Shown here: positions 1 to 7,868 of the stretch, one piece after another
How the letters are laid out: every line of letters starts with the position of its first letter
How positions within the stretch are numbered: the first letter of the stretch is position 1
DNA from: Amycolatopsis regifaucium
GTDB lineage: Bacteria > Actinomycetota > Actinomycetes > Mycobacteriales > Pseudonocardiaceae
Reading direction: 5' to 3'
Length of the DNA: 64,000 bases
Assembly: GCF_001613935.1 (NCBI RefSeq)
Contig: NZ_LQCI01000003.1
Coordinates: 354,500 to 418,499, forward strand
Translations under genes and position numbers: made by a program
The notes under the pieces: generated by a model
Databases searched by the model: none
What the model was told of the DNA's origin: nothing
The model's input: the letters and a program-made list of their open reading frames with translations, nothing else

Positions 1-114
1 AATACGGCTGAATCGCACCCGTCCTGCTGGCTTAAGTTCCTGGCGTCGACCTTCAGAGTAGGGAAGGAGGCCTTCGCGGCCAGCGGCACGGTCGTGAGGT
101 TCACCGCGGGAACG

Positions 115-133
115 GCGACCTGTAGCAGAATGG
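115..133 (+). promoter_or_regulatory. 19-bp repeated upstream element, copy 1
   Basis: GCGACCTGTAGCAGAATGG occurs here, 76 bp before the first gene of the cluster, and again exactly at 11592-11610, just upstream of an alpha/beta-hydrolase gene. Both copies are on the coding strand. The TGTAGCAGAAT part could be an extended -10 region or part of an operator. The exact role is inferred. Confidence 0.4.
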
Positions 134-208
134 AAGAGGACACCTCCGGGGCGGGCTCGCGACACTGATGTGGACGGAAGAACCACCGGTGCGCGAGGAG
201 AAACAGAC

Positions 209-622
209 GTGACCACGACTGAACGCCCCACTGCAACGCCCGCCGACCAGGCCGCCGTCGCGGCGCTGCCGCAGCGCATCGTCGCCGCGTGGGGTGCCCA
301 TGACGCCGATGCCTTCGCCTCCGTGTTCACCGACGACGCCACCATGATCATCACCGGTGTGCACGTCAAGGGGAAGAAGCAGATCCGCGACTTCATGGCG
401 GGCGCCTTCGCCGGTCCCTACCAGGGGACCCAGGTCGTCGGCACGCCGTTCGAGCTGCGGCAGGTCGGTCCCGACACGATCCTGCTGCTGACCGAGGGCG
501 GGGTCCGGAGCAAGACGGAGACCGAGGTCAAGCCGGAGAACGTCATCCGCGCTTCCTGGCTCGCCGTGCGCGAGGACGGCGAATGGCGGCTGGCCGCCTA
601 CCAGAACACCCCGCGGGACTGA
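209..622 (+). CDS. SgcJ/EcaC-like NTF2-fold protein
   Basis: This is a 137-residue cone-fold (NTF2/SnoaL/DUF4440-like) protein. The middle reads like the SgcJ/EcaC family: an AWGAHDADAFASVFTDDAT stretch, then a KGKKQIRDFM segment and a WRLAAYQNTP C-terminus. These small proteins are common in polyketide clusters. Some are isomerases or cyclase-like accessories, but many have no known reaction. I start at the GTG at 209 because GAGGAG lies 8 nt upstream; an in-frame ATG at 170 has no such site. It opens a run of five closely spaced genes that continues with a DinB-fold protein, O-methyltransferase, reductase and P450, which suggests co-transcription. Confidence 0.75.
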   Translation: MTTTERPTATPADQAAVAALPQRIVAAWGAHDADAFASVFTDDATMIITGVHVKGKKQIRDFMAGAFAGPYQGTQVVGTPFELRQVGPDTILLLTEGGVRSKTETEVKPENVIRASWLAVREDGEWRLAAYQNTPRD

Positions 623-626
623 AGCG

Positions 627-1427
627 ATGAGCCACGAGGCCGTCATCGCCGATCTCTCGGCCGAGGCCGAGAGCTTCGAGGACCTGCTGACCGGACTGTC
701 CGACGAGGACTGGGCCAAGGCCACCCCCGCGGTGGGCTGGTCCGTCGCGCACCAGGTCGGCCATCTCACCTTCGTGTACCGCATCGCGGCGCTGGCCGCG
801 TCCGCCCCGGAGAAGTTCACCGCGATGACCTCGACGATCGGGGAGCGCGGTGGCTTCGACGCCGTCGTGGCGGCCACCGCCGCCGAGCATCTCGCCGAAG
901 GCCCCGCGGCACTGCTGGGGCACTGGCAGTCGGCACGGAAAGCGGCGGTGGGCGCGCTCGCCGCCGTCCCCACCGAGTCCACCGTGCCGTGGCTGGTCAA
1001 CCCGCTTCCGCCGACCGTGCTCTGCGCGGCCGGGATGATGGAGGCCTTCGCGCACGGTCAGGACATCGCCGACGCGCTGGGCATCCGCCGCGAGCGGACC
1101 GGCCGTCTTCGCCGCATCGTCGATTTCGTCGCGCTCACCTGGCAGTTCGGCTACGAGTCGAACGGACTGACGCCGCCGGCGAAGCCGTTCCGATTCGAGG
1201 TGTCCAGCCCGTCCGGGGAGACCTGGTACGCGGGTGCGGACGACGCGGAGACGGGGCTCATCACGGGCCCGGCCGAGGACTTGGTGCTGCTCGCGACCCG
1301 TCGTCGCCATCGCGACGACCTCGACCTCAAGGGCGACACGGCGGCGGCCGAAGAGTGGCTCGGAATCGCACAGGCCTATCGCGGCCCCAAGGGCGCCGGA
1401 CGCGCTCCCGGCCAGTTCCGGCACTGA
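627..1427 (+). CDS. DinB-fold maleylpyruvate-isomerase-like protein (TIGR03084-like)
   Basis: A 266-residue protein of the mycothiol-dependent maleylpyruvate isomerase / DinB four-helix superfamily. The N-terminus (GWSVAHQVGHLTFVY, about residues 37-51) supplies the first metal-ligand His, and EAFAHGQDIADALG near residue 140 supplies the second motif, as in TIGR03084 members. The family coordinates a divalent metal and often uses mycothiol as cofactor. The substrate here is unknown. The start is only 4 nt after the previous stop, so translation is probably coupled. Such proteins could open or isomerise an oxidised aromatic ring or detoxify an electrophile. That role is inferred from the family and the surrounding oxidative tailoring genes. 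Confidence 0.7.
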   Translation: MSHEAVIADLSAEAESFEDLLTGLSDEDWAKATPAVGWSVAHQVGHLTFVYRIAALAASAPEKFTAMTSTIGERGGFDAVVAATAAEHLAEGPAALLGHWQSARKAAVGALAAVPTESTVPWLVNPLPPTVLCAAGMMEAFAHGQDIADALGIRRERTGRLRRIVDFVALTWQFGYESNGLTPPAKPFRFEVSSPSGETWYAGADDAETGLITGPAEDLVLLATRRRHRDDLDLKGDTAAAEEWLGIAQAYRGPKGAGRAPGQFRH

Positions 1428-1478
1428 GGCCACCTGACGGTCGAGCCGGAAAACACCTACTACCGATGAGGAAGACGC

Positions 1479-2489
1479 ATGTCGGACGATTCAGGCCGCG
1501 TCGGGCTCCGGGCACTGGCTGATCTGGCGTCCCCGATGGCGATCCGGGTGGCCGCGACACTGAGGGTCGCCGACCACGTCGCGGAGGGCCGGGACACCGC
1601 GGAGAAGATCGCGTCGTCGACCGGGACCAACACCGGTGCCATGGATCGGTTGCTGCGGCATCTGGTCACCATCGGGCTGTTCACCAGGGACGACGCGGGC
1701 ACCTACGCGCTGACCCCGGCCGGTGAACCGCTGCGGGAGGACCACCCGAAGTCACGGCGGGCCTGGCTGGACATCGCGGGCGCGGTCGGCCGGGGTGACC
1801 TCGCGTTCGTCGAGCTCCTGCACACGGTCCGGACCGGTCAGCCCGCCTACGTGGAGCGCTACGGCACTCCCTTCTGGGAAGACCTCCGGTCCGACCAGGT
1901 GCTTTCGGCGTCGTTCGACGCATTGATGGGCCATCACATCGAGCTCGACAACGAAAAGATCGCGGTCTCGTACGACTGGGCGAAACTCGGTCACGTCATC
2001 GACGTCGGCGGCGGGAGCGGCGCGTTGCTCGCCACGCTGCTCCAGGCGCATCCCGGGCTCCGCGGCACGGTGGTGGATCAGCCGGGCCCGGTTTCGGGCG
2101 CACGCCGCACCTTCCGGGAGCGCGGGGTGCAGGATCGGGCATCGGCCGTGGAGGGCGACTTCTTCGAGCCGCTGCCTTCGGGTGCCGGGGGTTACGTCCT
2201 GTCGGCGATCATCCACGACTGGGACGACGAACCGGCCGTCGCGATCCTGCGCCGGTGCGCCACGGCGGCGGGCGCGGACGGTGTCGTGCTGGTGCTGGAG
2301 AACGTCGGCACCGACGGCGAATCGCCCAACACCGAGATGGACCTCCGCATGCTCACCTACATCGCGGGCAAGGAGCGCGGCCTCTCCGAACTCCGGTCGC
2401 TCGCGGAGCGCGCGGGCCTGGTGGTGCGCGGGGTGCATCCGGTCGGGGAGCGGCCGACCGTGTCGATCGTCGAGCTGGTCCGCGGCTGA
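1479..2489 (+). CDS. SAM-dependent O-methyltransferase (plant/DnrK-type)
   Basis: A 336-residue class I methyltransferase with the two-part build of small-molecule O-methyltransferases. The first 100 residues form a winged-helix dimerisation domain (ALADLASPMAIRVAATL). A Rossmann domain follows, with the SAM motif VIDVGGGSGALLATLL at about residue 172. A conserved IIHDWDDE stretch near residue 246 carries the His expected of catalytic O-methyltransferases of the DnrK/caffeate type. A phenol or aryl carboxylate made by the nearby polyketide synthase is the likely acceptor; this is inference. The stop overlaps the next start (TGATG), so it is coupled to the reductase gene. Confidence 0.9.
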   Translation: MSDDSGRVGLRALADLASPMAIRVAATLRVADHVAEGRDTAEKIASSTGTNTGAMDRLLRHLVTIGLFTRDDAGTYALTPAGEPLREDHPKSRRAWLDIAGAVGRGDLAFVELLHTVRTGQPAYVERYGTPFWEDLRSDQVLSASFDALMGHHIELDNEKIAVSYDWAKLGHVIDVGGGSGALLATLLQAHPGLRGTVVDQPGPVSGARRTFRERGVQDRASAVEGDFFEPLPSGAGGYVLSAIIHDWDDEPAVAILRRCATAAGADGVVLVLENVGTDGESPNTEMDLRMLTYIAGKERGLSELRSLAERAGLVVRGVHPVGERPTVSIVELVRG

Positions 2490-3430
2490 TGTCACGGGTA
2501 CTGACGCTGTCGGTGACGGCCAAGGACGTCGTCGCCGACGACGTGGTCGTCCTCGGCCTGGAGCATCCCGGTGGGGAGCGCCTGCCCGACTGGACGCCCG
2601 GTGCGCACATCGACCTCGTGCTGCCGGGCGGGCTCACCCGCCAGTATTCGTTGTGCGGGGACCGCTGGGACGCTCACCGCTACCGGGTCGGGGTCCTGCG
2701 GAAGCCGGACGGGCGAGGCGGGTCGGCGTACGTGCACGACCGGCTCCGGCTCGGTGACAGCGTCGGCGTCGGCCGGCCACGCAACAACTTTCCTTTGGTA
2801 CCCGCGGAAAGCTATCTGTTCTTCGCCGGCGGCATCGGTATCACGCCGCTACTGCCGATGATCCACCAGGCGGAACTGCTCGGCACGGACTGGCACCTGG
2901 TGTACGGCGGCCGTCGCCGGGCGTCGATGGCCTTCCTCGACGAACTCGCTCGCTACGGCGACCGCGTCCACCTTGTGCCCGAGGACGAACTCGGCAGGCC
3001 GGATCTGCACACCTGGCTGGGTGCGGCGCGCGACGGCGTCAAGGTGTACTGCTGTGGCCCGCCGGGACTCGTCGAAGCCGTCCGGATCGCGTGTGCCCAC
3101 TGGCATCCGACGGCGTTGCGGGTCGAGCGGTTCTCGGCGAGGGAACAGGCACCGGTGCGGGACGCGCCGTTCGAGGTCGTGTTGTCCAGACAGGGAAAAA
3201 GCGTTGTCGTCTCGCCCGGCGTCACCGTGCTGGACGCCGTGCGCGTGGCGGGGGTGCACGTGCTGGCCTCCTGCATGGAGGGCACCTGCGGCACCTGCGA
3301 GACCGCCGTCGTCGACGGTGTGGTCGACCACCGTGACGCGCTGCTCACCGACCACGAGCGGGCGATGGGCGACTGCATGTTCCCGTGTGTGTCCCGCTCG
3401 TGCGGCGACCGGCTGGTGCTGGATCTCTGA
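2489..3430 (+). CDS. phthalate-dioxygenase-reductase-type oxidoreductase (FMN, NADH, plant-type 2Fe-2S)
   Basis: A 313-residue electron-transfer protein of the PDR/VanB family. Its order is an FMN-binding barrel (RQYSLCGD), an NAD-binding domain (FAGGIGITPLLPMI near residue 115; YCCGPPGLVEAV near 188) and a C-terminal plant-type 2Fe-2S domain with CMEGTCGTCET and a final Cys (FPCVSRSC). Such enzymes pass electrons from NADH to Rieske oxygenases or to some P450s. No Rieske oxygenase gene is visible here, while a CYP199-like P450 starts 16 nt downstream. The P450 is therefore the probable partner, resembling a split version of the CYP116B fusion. The ATG start overlaps the methyltransferase stop. 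Confidence 0.9.
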   Translation: MSRVLTLSVTAKDVVADDVVVLGLEHPGGERLPDWTPGAHIDLVLPGGLTRQYSLCGDRWDAHRYRVGVLRKPDGRGGSAYVHDRLRLGDSVGVGRPRNNFPLVPAESYLFFAGGIGITPLLPMIHQAELLGTDWHLVYGGRRRASMAFLDELARYGDRVHLVPEDELGRPDLHTWLGAARDGVKVYCCGPPGLVEAVRIACAHWHPTALRVERFSAREQAPVRDAPFEVVLSRQGKSVVVSPGVTVLDAVRVAGVHVLASCMEGTCGTCETAVVDGVVDHRDALLTDHERAMGDCMFPCVSRSCGDRLVLDL

Positions 3431-3446
3431 CACCGACGGAGGAATC

Positions 3447-4682
3447 GTGACCGCGACAACCGGCGTCAGGCCGTCGTTGCCGACGTTCGACATCGACCCG
3501 TTCAGCCACGAAGTGCTGGCGGACCCGCATCCGCACGAGGCACTCCTGCGCGACGCTGGGCCGCTGGTCTATCTGAGCACCTACGACGTGTACGCGATCG
3601 CGCGCCATGAACACGTGAACGCCGCTTTGCGGGACTGGCAAGGTTTTCAGTCCGGCGCGGGAGTGGGGCTGTCGAACTTTCGCACCGGCAAGATCTGGCG
3701 GCCGCTGAGCGTGGTGATCGAGGCCGACCCGCCGCATCACGACGCCCCGCGTCGCGTGCTGGCGGAGTTGCTCAGCGCGCGTTCACAACGGCGGTTGCGT
3801 ACTGAGTGGACAGTCGCGGCGGAGTCCATGGTGGACAGTCTGCTGGGTGGCCGCCGGGTGGTGGAATTCGATGCCGTGCCGTCGCTCGCCGAGGCGTTCC
3901 CGCTGCGGGTATTCCCGGACGCCGTCGGCATTCCCGAGGCCGGACGCGAGCACCTGCTGCCCTTCAGTGACTTTCTGCTCAACGCCTTCGGCCCCCGTAA
4001 CGACCTCGTGGTGGCGGGCGCGGTGGGAGCCCGGGAACGTTCGGTGTGGGTCAACGCCCACTGCGAACGGGAGGCACTCGCCGAGGGCGGCTTCGGGGCC
4101 CGGATCTGGGCGGCCGCCGACCGTGGGGACATCACCCACGAGCAGGCGCCGCTGGTGGTCCGTTCGCTCTTCGCGGCGGGCGTCAACACCACGGTTCACG
4201 CGCTCGCGTCGATGCTTTACGCCTTGGCGACGCACCCCGGACAGTGGGAGCGGCTGCGCGCCGAGCCCGAGCTGGTGCACGTCGCGCTGGACGAGGCGGT
4301 GCGCTGGGCGTCACCCGTCCAGTCGTTCTTCCGGACCACTACCGGTGATGTCCGGGTCGGCGACGCGACGATTCCCGACGGCGAGAAGGTCCTGTTGAGC
4401 GTCGGAGCCGCCAACCGTGACCCGCGGCGCTGGGCCGCTCCGGACGCGTTCGACCTGTCTCGTGATCCTTCAGGGCACGTTGGTTTCGGTTTCGGCGTCC
4501 ACCAGTGCGTTGGCCAGCATCTCGCCCGGCTGGAGGCGGAATGCCTGCTCACCGCCCTGGTGGAGCGGGTCGCGAGCATCGAGCTCGTCGGGCCGGGACG
4601 GCGGCGGCTCAACAACACGATCCGGGCTTGGGACTCGCTGCCGGTGCGGGTCCGGACGGCCGGACCGGGGCACGCGGCATGA
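3447..4682 (+). CDS. cytochrome P450, CYP199-like
   Basis: A 411-residue P450. The heme motif FGFGVHQCVGQ places the axial Cys near residue 354, the ExxR helix is seen in the DEAVRWASP stretch, and the C-terminal half (GAANRDPRRW, SGHVGFGFGVH, RRLNNTIR) closely recalls CYP199A enzymes as I remember them. Those hydroxylate or O-demethylate para-substituted benzoic acids, which would fit a 6-methylsalicylate-type substrate. In the I helix the usual acid before Thr is Asn (AGVNTT, Asn about 247), which is unusual. The start is the GTG at 3447 with GGAGGA just upstream; longer upstream extensions overlap the reductase gene in another frame. It is probably reduced by the preceding reductase. Confidence 0.88.
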   Translation: MTATTGVRPSLPTFDIDPFSHEVLADPHPHEALLRDAGPLVYLSTYDVYAIARHEHVNAALRDWQGFQSGAGVGLSNFRTGKIWRPLSVVIEADPPHHDAPRRVLAELLSARSQRRLRTEWTVAAESMVDSLLGGRRVVEFDAVPSLAEAFPLRVFPDAVGIPEAGREHLLPFSDFLLNAFGPRNDLVVAGAVGARERSVWVNAHCEREALAEGGFGARIWAAADRGDITHEQAPLVVRSLFAAGVNTTVHALASMLYALATHPGQWERLRAEPELVHVALDEAVRWASPVQSFFRTTTGDVRVGDATIPDGEKVLLSVGAANRDPRRWAAPDAFDLSRDPSGHVGFGFGVHQCVGQHLARLEAECLLTALVERVASIELVGPGRRRLNNTIRAWDSLPVRVRTAGPGHAA

Positions 4683-4831
4683 GGATCACACGTCGCACTC
4701 ATGTCCTGTTCACTAGTGACGGAGAGTACCGGCTGCCACACTTTCAAGTGCCTGCCAGAGAGCCGGCGTGGCCGTGTCGGCCCGCTGAGCGTCGCGCCAC
4801 GCGCCGGAAAAGATGAATTAGGGAGACGAGC

Positions 4832-6328
4832 GTGACCACAGTCAACTCGAGTTCGAGCCCGGAAGGGGTCGAGTCCCCCAAGGCGGCGGATCCGCGCCGA
4901 TGGTGGGCCCTCATCCTCCTCTGCGGGCTGCAGGCCATGATCCTGCTGGACATGACCGTCGTGAACGTGGCCTTGCCGCGGATCCAGCAGGACCTCGGGT
5001 TCACCGAGTCCGGCCTGGCCTGGGTCGTCAACGGCTACGTGCTGATGGCAGGCGGGCTGCTGATCCTCGGCGGCAGGCTGGCCGACGTGTTCGGACGGCG
5101 TCGCCTGCTGCTGACCGGCGTGGCCATCTTCGCCATTTCCTCGGCGCTGTCCGGTTTCGCCGTCGCGCCGTGGATGATGGTCATCGGCCGGTTCGGGCAG
5201 GGCATCGCCGAGGCGATCGCCGCCCCCGCGGCACTCGGCCTGATCGCGCTGCTGTTCCACGACCCGAAGGAACGCACCAAGGCGCTCGGGCTGTGGGGCG
5301 GCATCATCGCTCTCGCCGGCACCTTGGGCTACGTCATCTCCGGTGTCCTGACCGACCTCGCGTCCTGGGAATGGCTGTTCTTCATCAACCTTCCGGTGGC
5401 GTTCGTGGTGCTGATTCTCCTGCCGCGGCTGGTCAATGAAAGCCGCATGGTGCGCGAGAACAACGCCGGGCTCGACATCGGTGGTGCGCTCACCCTGACG
5501 CTGGGTCTCGTCGGCGTCGTCTACGGCCTGCTGCACGCTGCCGAGCACCCCTGGGGCTCGACGCTGGTGATGGTGCCGCTCATCGGCGGGGTGGTGTTGC
5601 TGGTGGCGACGGTGCTCATCGAACGCAGGGCGAAGAACCCGCTTATCCCACTGGACTTCTTCGCCAACCGGACCCGCTCGGCCATCAACTTCGTGACGTT
5701 GTTCTTCATGGCGGCGTTCATTTCCTACACCTTCATGATGACGCTTTTCGCCCAGAAGATACTGGGGTATTCGCCGCTGCAAGGTGGGCTGGCATGGCTG
5801 CCGCTCGGCCTCGGGATCGGCGCGGGTATCGGCCTCGGCACCGGACTCATCCCGAAGCTCGGGGTCAAGGTGGTCGCGTCCGTCGGATACATCGGCGCGG
5901 GTGCGGGACTGTTCATCACCAGTATGGTCGACCTCGATTCCTCCTACGTGGGCGGGCTCATGCCAGGGATGATCGTGTTCGGGCTGTTCGCCGGGGCCAC
6001 CATGCCCGCCGCGACCAACGCCGCGCTGCACGGCGTCACCGTCCAGGACTCCAGCCTGGCGTCGGGCGTGCAGAGCACCATGCAGCAGGTCGGTTCGGCA
6101 CTCGGCCTCGCCGTGCTGGTGACGGTCGCCATCCGGTACGCCGGCGACGCGATCGCGACCGGCACCGACCCGCGGATCGCCGCGACCGAGGGCTACACGC
6201 TGGCGTTCCGTATCGGCGCCGGGCTGATGGTGCTCGGCGGTATCCTGATCGCGGTGCTGTTCGAAAAGGTCGCCACCGAACTGCGCGACCCGACGGCCGA
6301 GCGCCTCGAGGTCGAAGACGCGGCATGA
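4832..6328 (+). CDS. MFS exporter, DHA2/EmrB-QacA type
   Basis: A 498-residue membrane protein with about 14 hydrophobic segments. It carries the family signatures: LDMTVVNVALPRIQQDL in the first helix and GGRLADVFGRRRLL in the loop between helices 2 and 3. A proton-coupled drug exporter is expected, in the cytoplasmic membrane. Its position in the cluster suggests self-resistance or product export. The GTG at 4832 follows GGGAGA. It is separated from the P450 by 149 bp, so it may have its own promoter, and a strong hairpin lies 23 bp after the stop. Confidence 0.93.
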   Translation: MTTVNSSSSPEGVESPKAADPRRWWALILLCGLQAMILLDMTVVNVALPRIQQDLGFTESGLAWVVNGYVLMAGGLLILGGRLADVFGRRRLLLTGVAIFAISSALSGFAVAPWMMVIGRFGQGIAEAIAAPAALGLIALLFHDPKERTKALGLWGGIIALAGTLGYVISGVLTDLASWEWLFFINLPVAFVVLILLPRLVNESRMVRENNAGLDIGGALTLTLGLVGVVYGLLHAAEHPWGSTLVMVPLIGGVVLLVATVLIERRAKNPLIPLDFFANRTRSAINFVTLFFMAAFISYTFMMTLFAQKILGYSPLQGGLAWLPLGLGIGAGIGLGTGLIPKLGVKVVASVGYIGAGAGLFITSMVDLDSSYVGGLMPGMIVFGLFAGATMPAATNAALHGVTVQDSSLASGVQSTMQQVGSALGLAVLVTVAIRYAGDAIATGTDPRIAATEGYTLAFRIGAGLMVLGGILIAVLFEKVATELRDPTAERLEVEDAA

Positions 6329-6350
6329 TGAATTCGTTGTAACCGGTCCT

Positions 6351-6375
6351 GCGGGGAGGTTCTCGACCTCCCCGC
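6351..6375 (+). terminator. hairpin after the MFS gene
   Basis: A perfect 10-bp stem (GCGGGGAGGT / ACCTCCCCGC) with the 5-base loop TCTCG lies 22 bp after the exporter stop. It has no clear U tract, as is common for high-GC actinomycete terminators. Confidence 0.65.
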
Positions 6376-6420
6376 GGGCTTGTCCCGTTCAATGCCCGGA
6401 GAACAAGGAGACCGAACCCC

Positions 6421-6714
6421 ATGCCGGCTGCACCCCAAAGCCCGGAGAAGATCGACCACCAATTCACCTTGCCGCTGATCAAAGAGAACGGAAGCGGCTG
6501 GATCTGTGTGGTGGTGCCCAAATCCGGCGAGATCTTCGGAACCAGGAAGGCCGTCAAGATCGGCGGTACCATCGACGGCCAGGACTTCCAGGCGACCATG
6601 CTGCCGCTCGGCGACGGGACGCACATGATGCCGGTCAAGGCCGCCCTGCGTAAATCCCTGAAGAAGGACGTCGGCGACGACGTCAAGGTCCACCTCAGCC
6701 AGCGTTTCAGCTGA
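6421..6714 (+). CDS. DUF1905-family protein
   Basis: A 97-residue single-domain protein. The pattern WICVVVPKSGEIFGT, VKIGGTIDG, MLPLGDGTHMMPVKAALRK and GDDVKVHL matches the small beta-barrel DUF1905 family. The biochemical function of the family is not established. AAGGAG lies upstream of the ATG. The next gene, a VOC protein, begins 25 nt later on the same strand, so the two probably share a transcript. The pair might be chromosomal passengers rather than pathway genes. Confidence 0.8.
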   Translation: MPAAPQSPEKIDHQFTLPLIKENGSGWICVVVPKSGEIFGTRKAVKIGGTIDGQDFQATMLPLGDGTHMMPVKAALRKSLKKDVGDDVKVHLSQRFS

Positions 6715-6739
6715 TCCTCTACGAAAGGTGTGAACAGTA

Positions 6740-7096
6740 ATGACCGACGCTAGTGCCACTCCGGCCTGGTTCGACATCTCCACCCCGGATTCCGAGCGGG
6801 CGCGGAAGTTCTACAACGAAATGTTCGGGTGGAACGTCCACGCGCTGGACGGCACCTACGCGTTGGTGGGCGCCGAGAACAGCCCGCCCACGGGTGGCAT
6901 CGGCCAGGCGGGGCCGGACAGCCCGTACCTCGGCGTGGTCGTCTACTTCCCGGTCGACGACGTCGACGCGGCGCTGGCGCGGGCCGAAAAGCTCGGCGCC
7001 AAGCGCACTCTGGAGCCGGTCGACACCCCCAACGGCCGGATCGCGGCGTTCACCGACCTCGACGGCTACAACATCGGTATCAAGAGCTCTTCCTGA
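6740..7096 (+). CDS. VOC-superfamily (glyoxalase/bleomycin-resistance fold) protein
   Basis: A 118-residue protein with the paired beta-alpha-beta-beta-beta modules of the vicinal oxygen chelate fold: the opening WFDISTPDSERARKFYNEMFGW and the closing GRIAAFTDLDGYNIGI. Members are small-molecule binders, dioxygenases, isomerases or resistance proteins. Several normal metal-ligand positions are not obvious, so it may bind rather than convert its ligand. AAGG precedes the ATG. It ends 39 bp before a long inverted repeat that would terminate it. Confidence 0.82.
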   Translation: MTDASATPAWFDISTPDSERARKFYNEMFGWNVHALDGTYALVGAENSPPTGGIGQAGPDSPYLGVVVYFPVDDVDAALARAEKLGAKRTLEPVDTPNGRIAAFTDLDGYNIGIKSSS

Positions 7097-7135
7097 ACTT
7101 GTGGCGGCGGTGACCCGGTCTCCCGCCGGGTGATG

Positions 7136-7188
7136 CGCGTGAAGGCCTCCTTCCCTCGGCTCAGCCGAGGGAAGGAGGCCTTCACGCG
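7136..7188. repeat. long inverted repeat carrying GAAGGCCTCCTTCCCT
   Basis: A perfect 25-bp stem with a 3-base TCA loop. It probably acts as a bidirectional terminator and belongs to a dispersed family: similar sequence is at 60-75, 7295-7310 and 12433-12485. Confidence 0.7.
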
Positions 7189-7557
7189 TGGTCGTCGTGA
7201 CTGGCGAGCCTGCTGGGACCGGAGGTGGGGTCCGCGGGCGGCCGGCATGGCCGTGGTGCAGGTCAGCGGCGAACGTGACGATCCCGTAGTCCGTGAAGGC
7301 CTCCTTCCCTACGGTGAGGGTCAGGGTTCCGGCGAAGTCGCAGAGCTGCTGTTCTGGTGGCGGGTTGCGAGTGGTGTTTTGGTTCTTGAGGGGTGGGAAG
7401 GGTGGCGTGTGCGTGGCGCAGGTCGGCTGTCTTGCGCGACGTGCGCCTCACGAGCGGTAACACTTACGTGCCACCGGCCGTAGCGAGTGACCATGCTCGG
7501 GTCGGCGGAAAGTGCCCTGAAGGGTCCCTACAGGACGCAGAGGCACGCCGGTCGCGA

Positions 7558-7616
7558 AGCTTGATCAACGGAAGATCCGGGACACTCAACGTCCCCGATC
7601 TTCCGTTGATCAAGCT
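7558..7616. repeat. structured palindrome with GGGACACTCAACGTCCC core, copy 1
   Basis: A 20-bp perfect outer stem (7558-7577 with 7597-7616), a C-C mismatch, then a GGGAC/GTCCC inner stem capped by ACTCAAC. A second copy at 26428-26476 keeps the same core and fold but has a different outer-stem sequence. Confidence 0.7.
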
Positions 7617-7649
7617 CGTGCCGGTCACGACCGGTGGCGGACAACCGGG
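7614..7649. repeat. 36-bp exact inverted repeat, copy 1
   Basis: These 36 bases recur exactly as the reverse complement at 26376-26411. In both places they sit beside the GGGACACTCAACGTCCC palindrome. Confidence 0.8.
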
Positions 7650-7868
7650 TGCGGAAGATTCCGGAAGTTCAACGGCCGCGGTCTTCCCCACGCCACTCAC
7701 CTGCCCGGCGGCTATGTGACTACGCCAGAATTGCCTGCCCCCCGGCATCTGTCCCCTATGGACAGTCAAGAACGGCCGGCGGCTCGGTACTGAAAGCACC
7801 CATGACAGCCGGAAGGGCCACGGCGCCGGCAACCGGCACAGTGACCCTTCCGGAGTTCGCGGGCGTCG

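Larger units (their letters stand above)
7097..7868. other. 772-bp stretch without a convincing gene
   Basis: No reading frame here has the codon bias of its neighbours. The stretch holds the 25-bp-stem hairpin at 7136-7188, an isolated copy of the GAAGGCCTCCTTCCCT repeat at 7295-7310, and the composite hairpin plus 36-bp repeat at 7558-7649. It separates the convergent VOC gene and hydrolase gene. Old gene remnants cannot be excluded between 7200 and 7480. Confidence 0.6.

Noticed and set aside
4217..6031. A 604-residue minus-strand reading frame opposite the P450 and exporter genes.
   Set aside because: It is the mirror of the exporter's codon bias; the His/Gln/Asp-rich product shows no domain, and the plus-strand genes have clear motifs.
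7136..7310. A short CRISPR-like array from the repeated GAAGGCCTCCTTCCCT units.
   Set aside because: The copies are inverted arms of hairpins with irregular spacing, with no constant spacers and no cas genes.
7130..7483. A 117-residue plus-strand reading frame.
   Set aside because: It runs through the long inverted repeat, is rich in Trp and Arg, and has no ribosome site or family-like motif.
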